Both the position numbers and the translations under genes were made by a program. 5,200 nt of DNA from SZAS-103 sp038323475 (GTDB lineage: Bacteria; Pseudomonadota; Gammaproteobacteria; Xanthomonadales; Xanthomonadaceae). The notes under the pieces were generated by a model. The model was given only the letters and a program-made list of their open reading frames with translations, searched no databases and was not told the DNA's origin. This document shows, piece after piece, positions 5,163 to 5,200 of this stretch. The number at the start of each line of letters is the position of its first letter. The first letter of the stretch is position 1. The stretch is from assembly GCA_038323475.1 (NCBI GenBank), contig JBBQHA010000184.1:1-5200 (forward strand), written 5' to 3'.

Positions 5163-5200
5163 TCCGGCTTGCCGTTGCGCATCGCGCGAGTGCATGCTCG

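Noticed and set aside
5163..5200. Possible terminator or next gene at the right edge
   Set aside because: Only 38 bases with a short partial palindrome around GCATGC; not enough sequence to support a call.

Overview
The window is a GC-rich stretch of bacterial housekeeping genes, tightly packed on both strands. It most resembles a gammaproteobacterium of the Xanthomonadaceae/Rhodanobacteraceae type (Lysobacter, Luteimonas, Xanthomonas and relatives). The reasons are the aroK-aroB-small WGR protein-hemE order, the short PdxH, and a palindromic GGGAAYG-heptad repeat of a kind I remember from Xanthomonadaceae intergenic regions. The taxonomic call is inference from protein flavour and layout; no marker gene is present.

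Region 1 (1-2530, minus strand) reads right to left: aroK (shikimate kinase), aroB (3-dehydroquinate synthase, overlapping aroK by 14 bp), a small WGR-domain protein, and the N-terminal 148 codons of hemE (uroporphyrinogen decarboxylase), which runs off the left edge. AroB and AroK catalyse steps 2 and 5 of the shikimate pathway. HemE belongs to heme synthesis.

Region 2 (2531-3645): a divergent intergenic region separates aroK from a 67-residue dodecin on the plus strand. The dodecin converges on, and overlaps by 8 bp, a minus-strand P-loop kinase of the D-glycerate 3-kinase/Tda10 type. That kinase is in turn divergent from pdxH, with only 16 bp between the two start codons.

Region 3 (3646-5200, plus strand): pdxH (pyridoxamine 5'-phosphate oxidase) is followed by a BtuF-like substrate-binding-fold protein whose only usable start codon overlaps the pdxH stop (ATGA). 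A 103-bp palindromic repeat sits between the conserved parts of these two genes. It is open in the downstream gene's frame, so it would encode residues 3-37 of that protein. Nothing is recognisable in the last 38 bases.

No previously undescribed multi-gene system is visible. The points most worth a second look are: (i) the repeat forming the N-terminus of the BtuF-like protein; (ii) three genes without a Shine-Dalgarno sequence (aroK, WGR, kinase) that each carry TANNNT exactly 6 nt before ATG, suggesting leaderless transcripts, while hemE, aroB and dodecin have a Shine-Dalgarno and lack this motif; (iii) the 16-bp divergent kinase/pdxH spacer; (iv) the WGR protein lacking the W-G-R triad; (v) a dodecin with Arg where flavin-binding dodecins usually have Gln.
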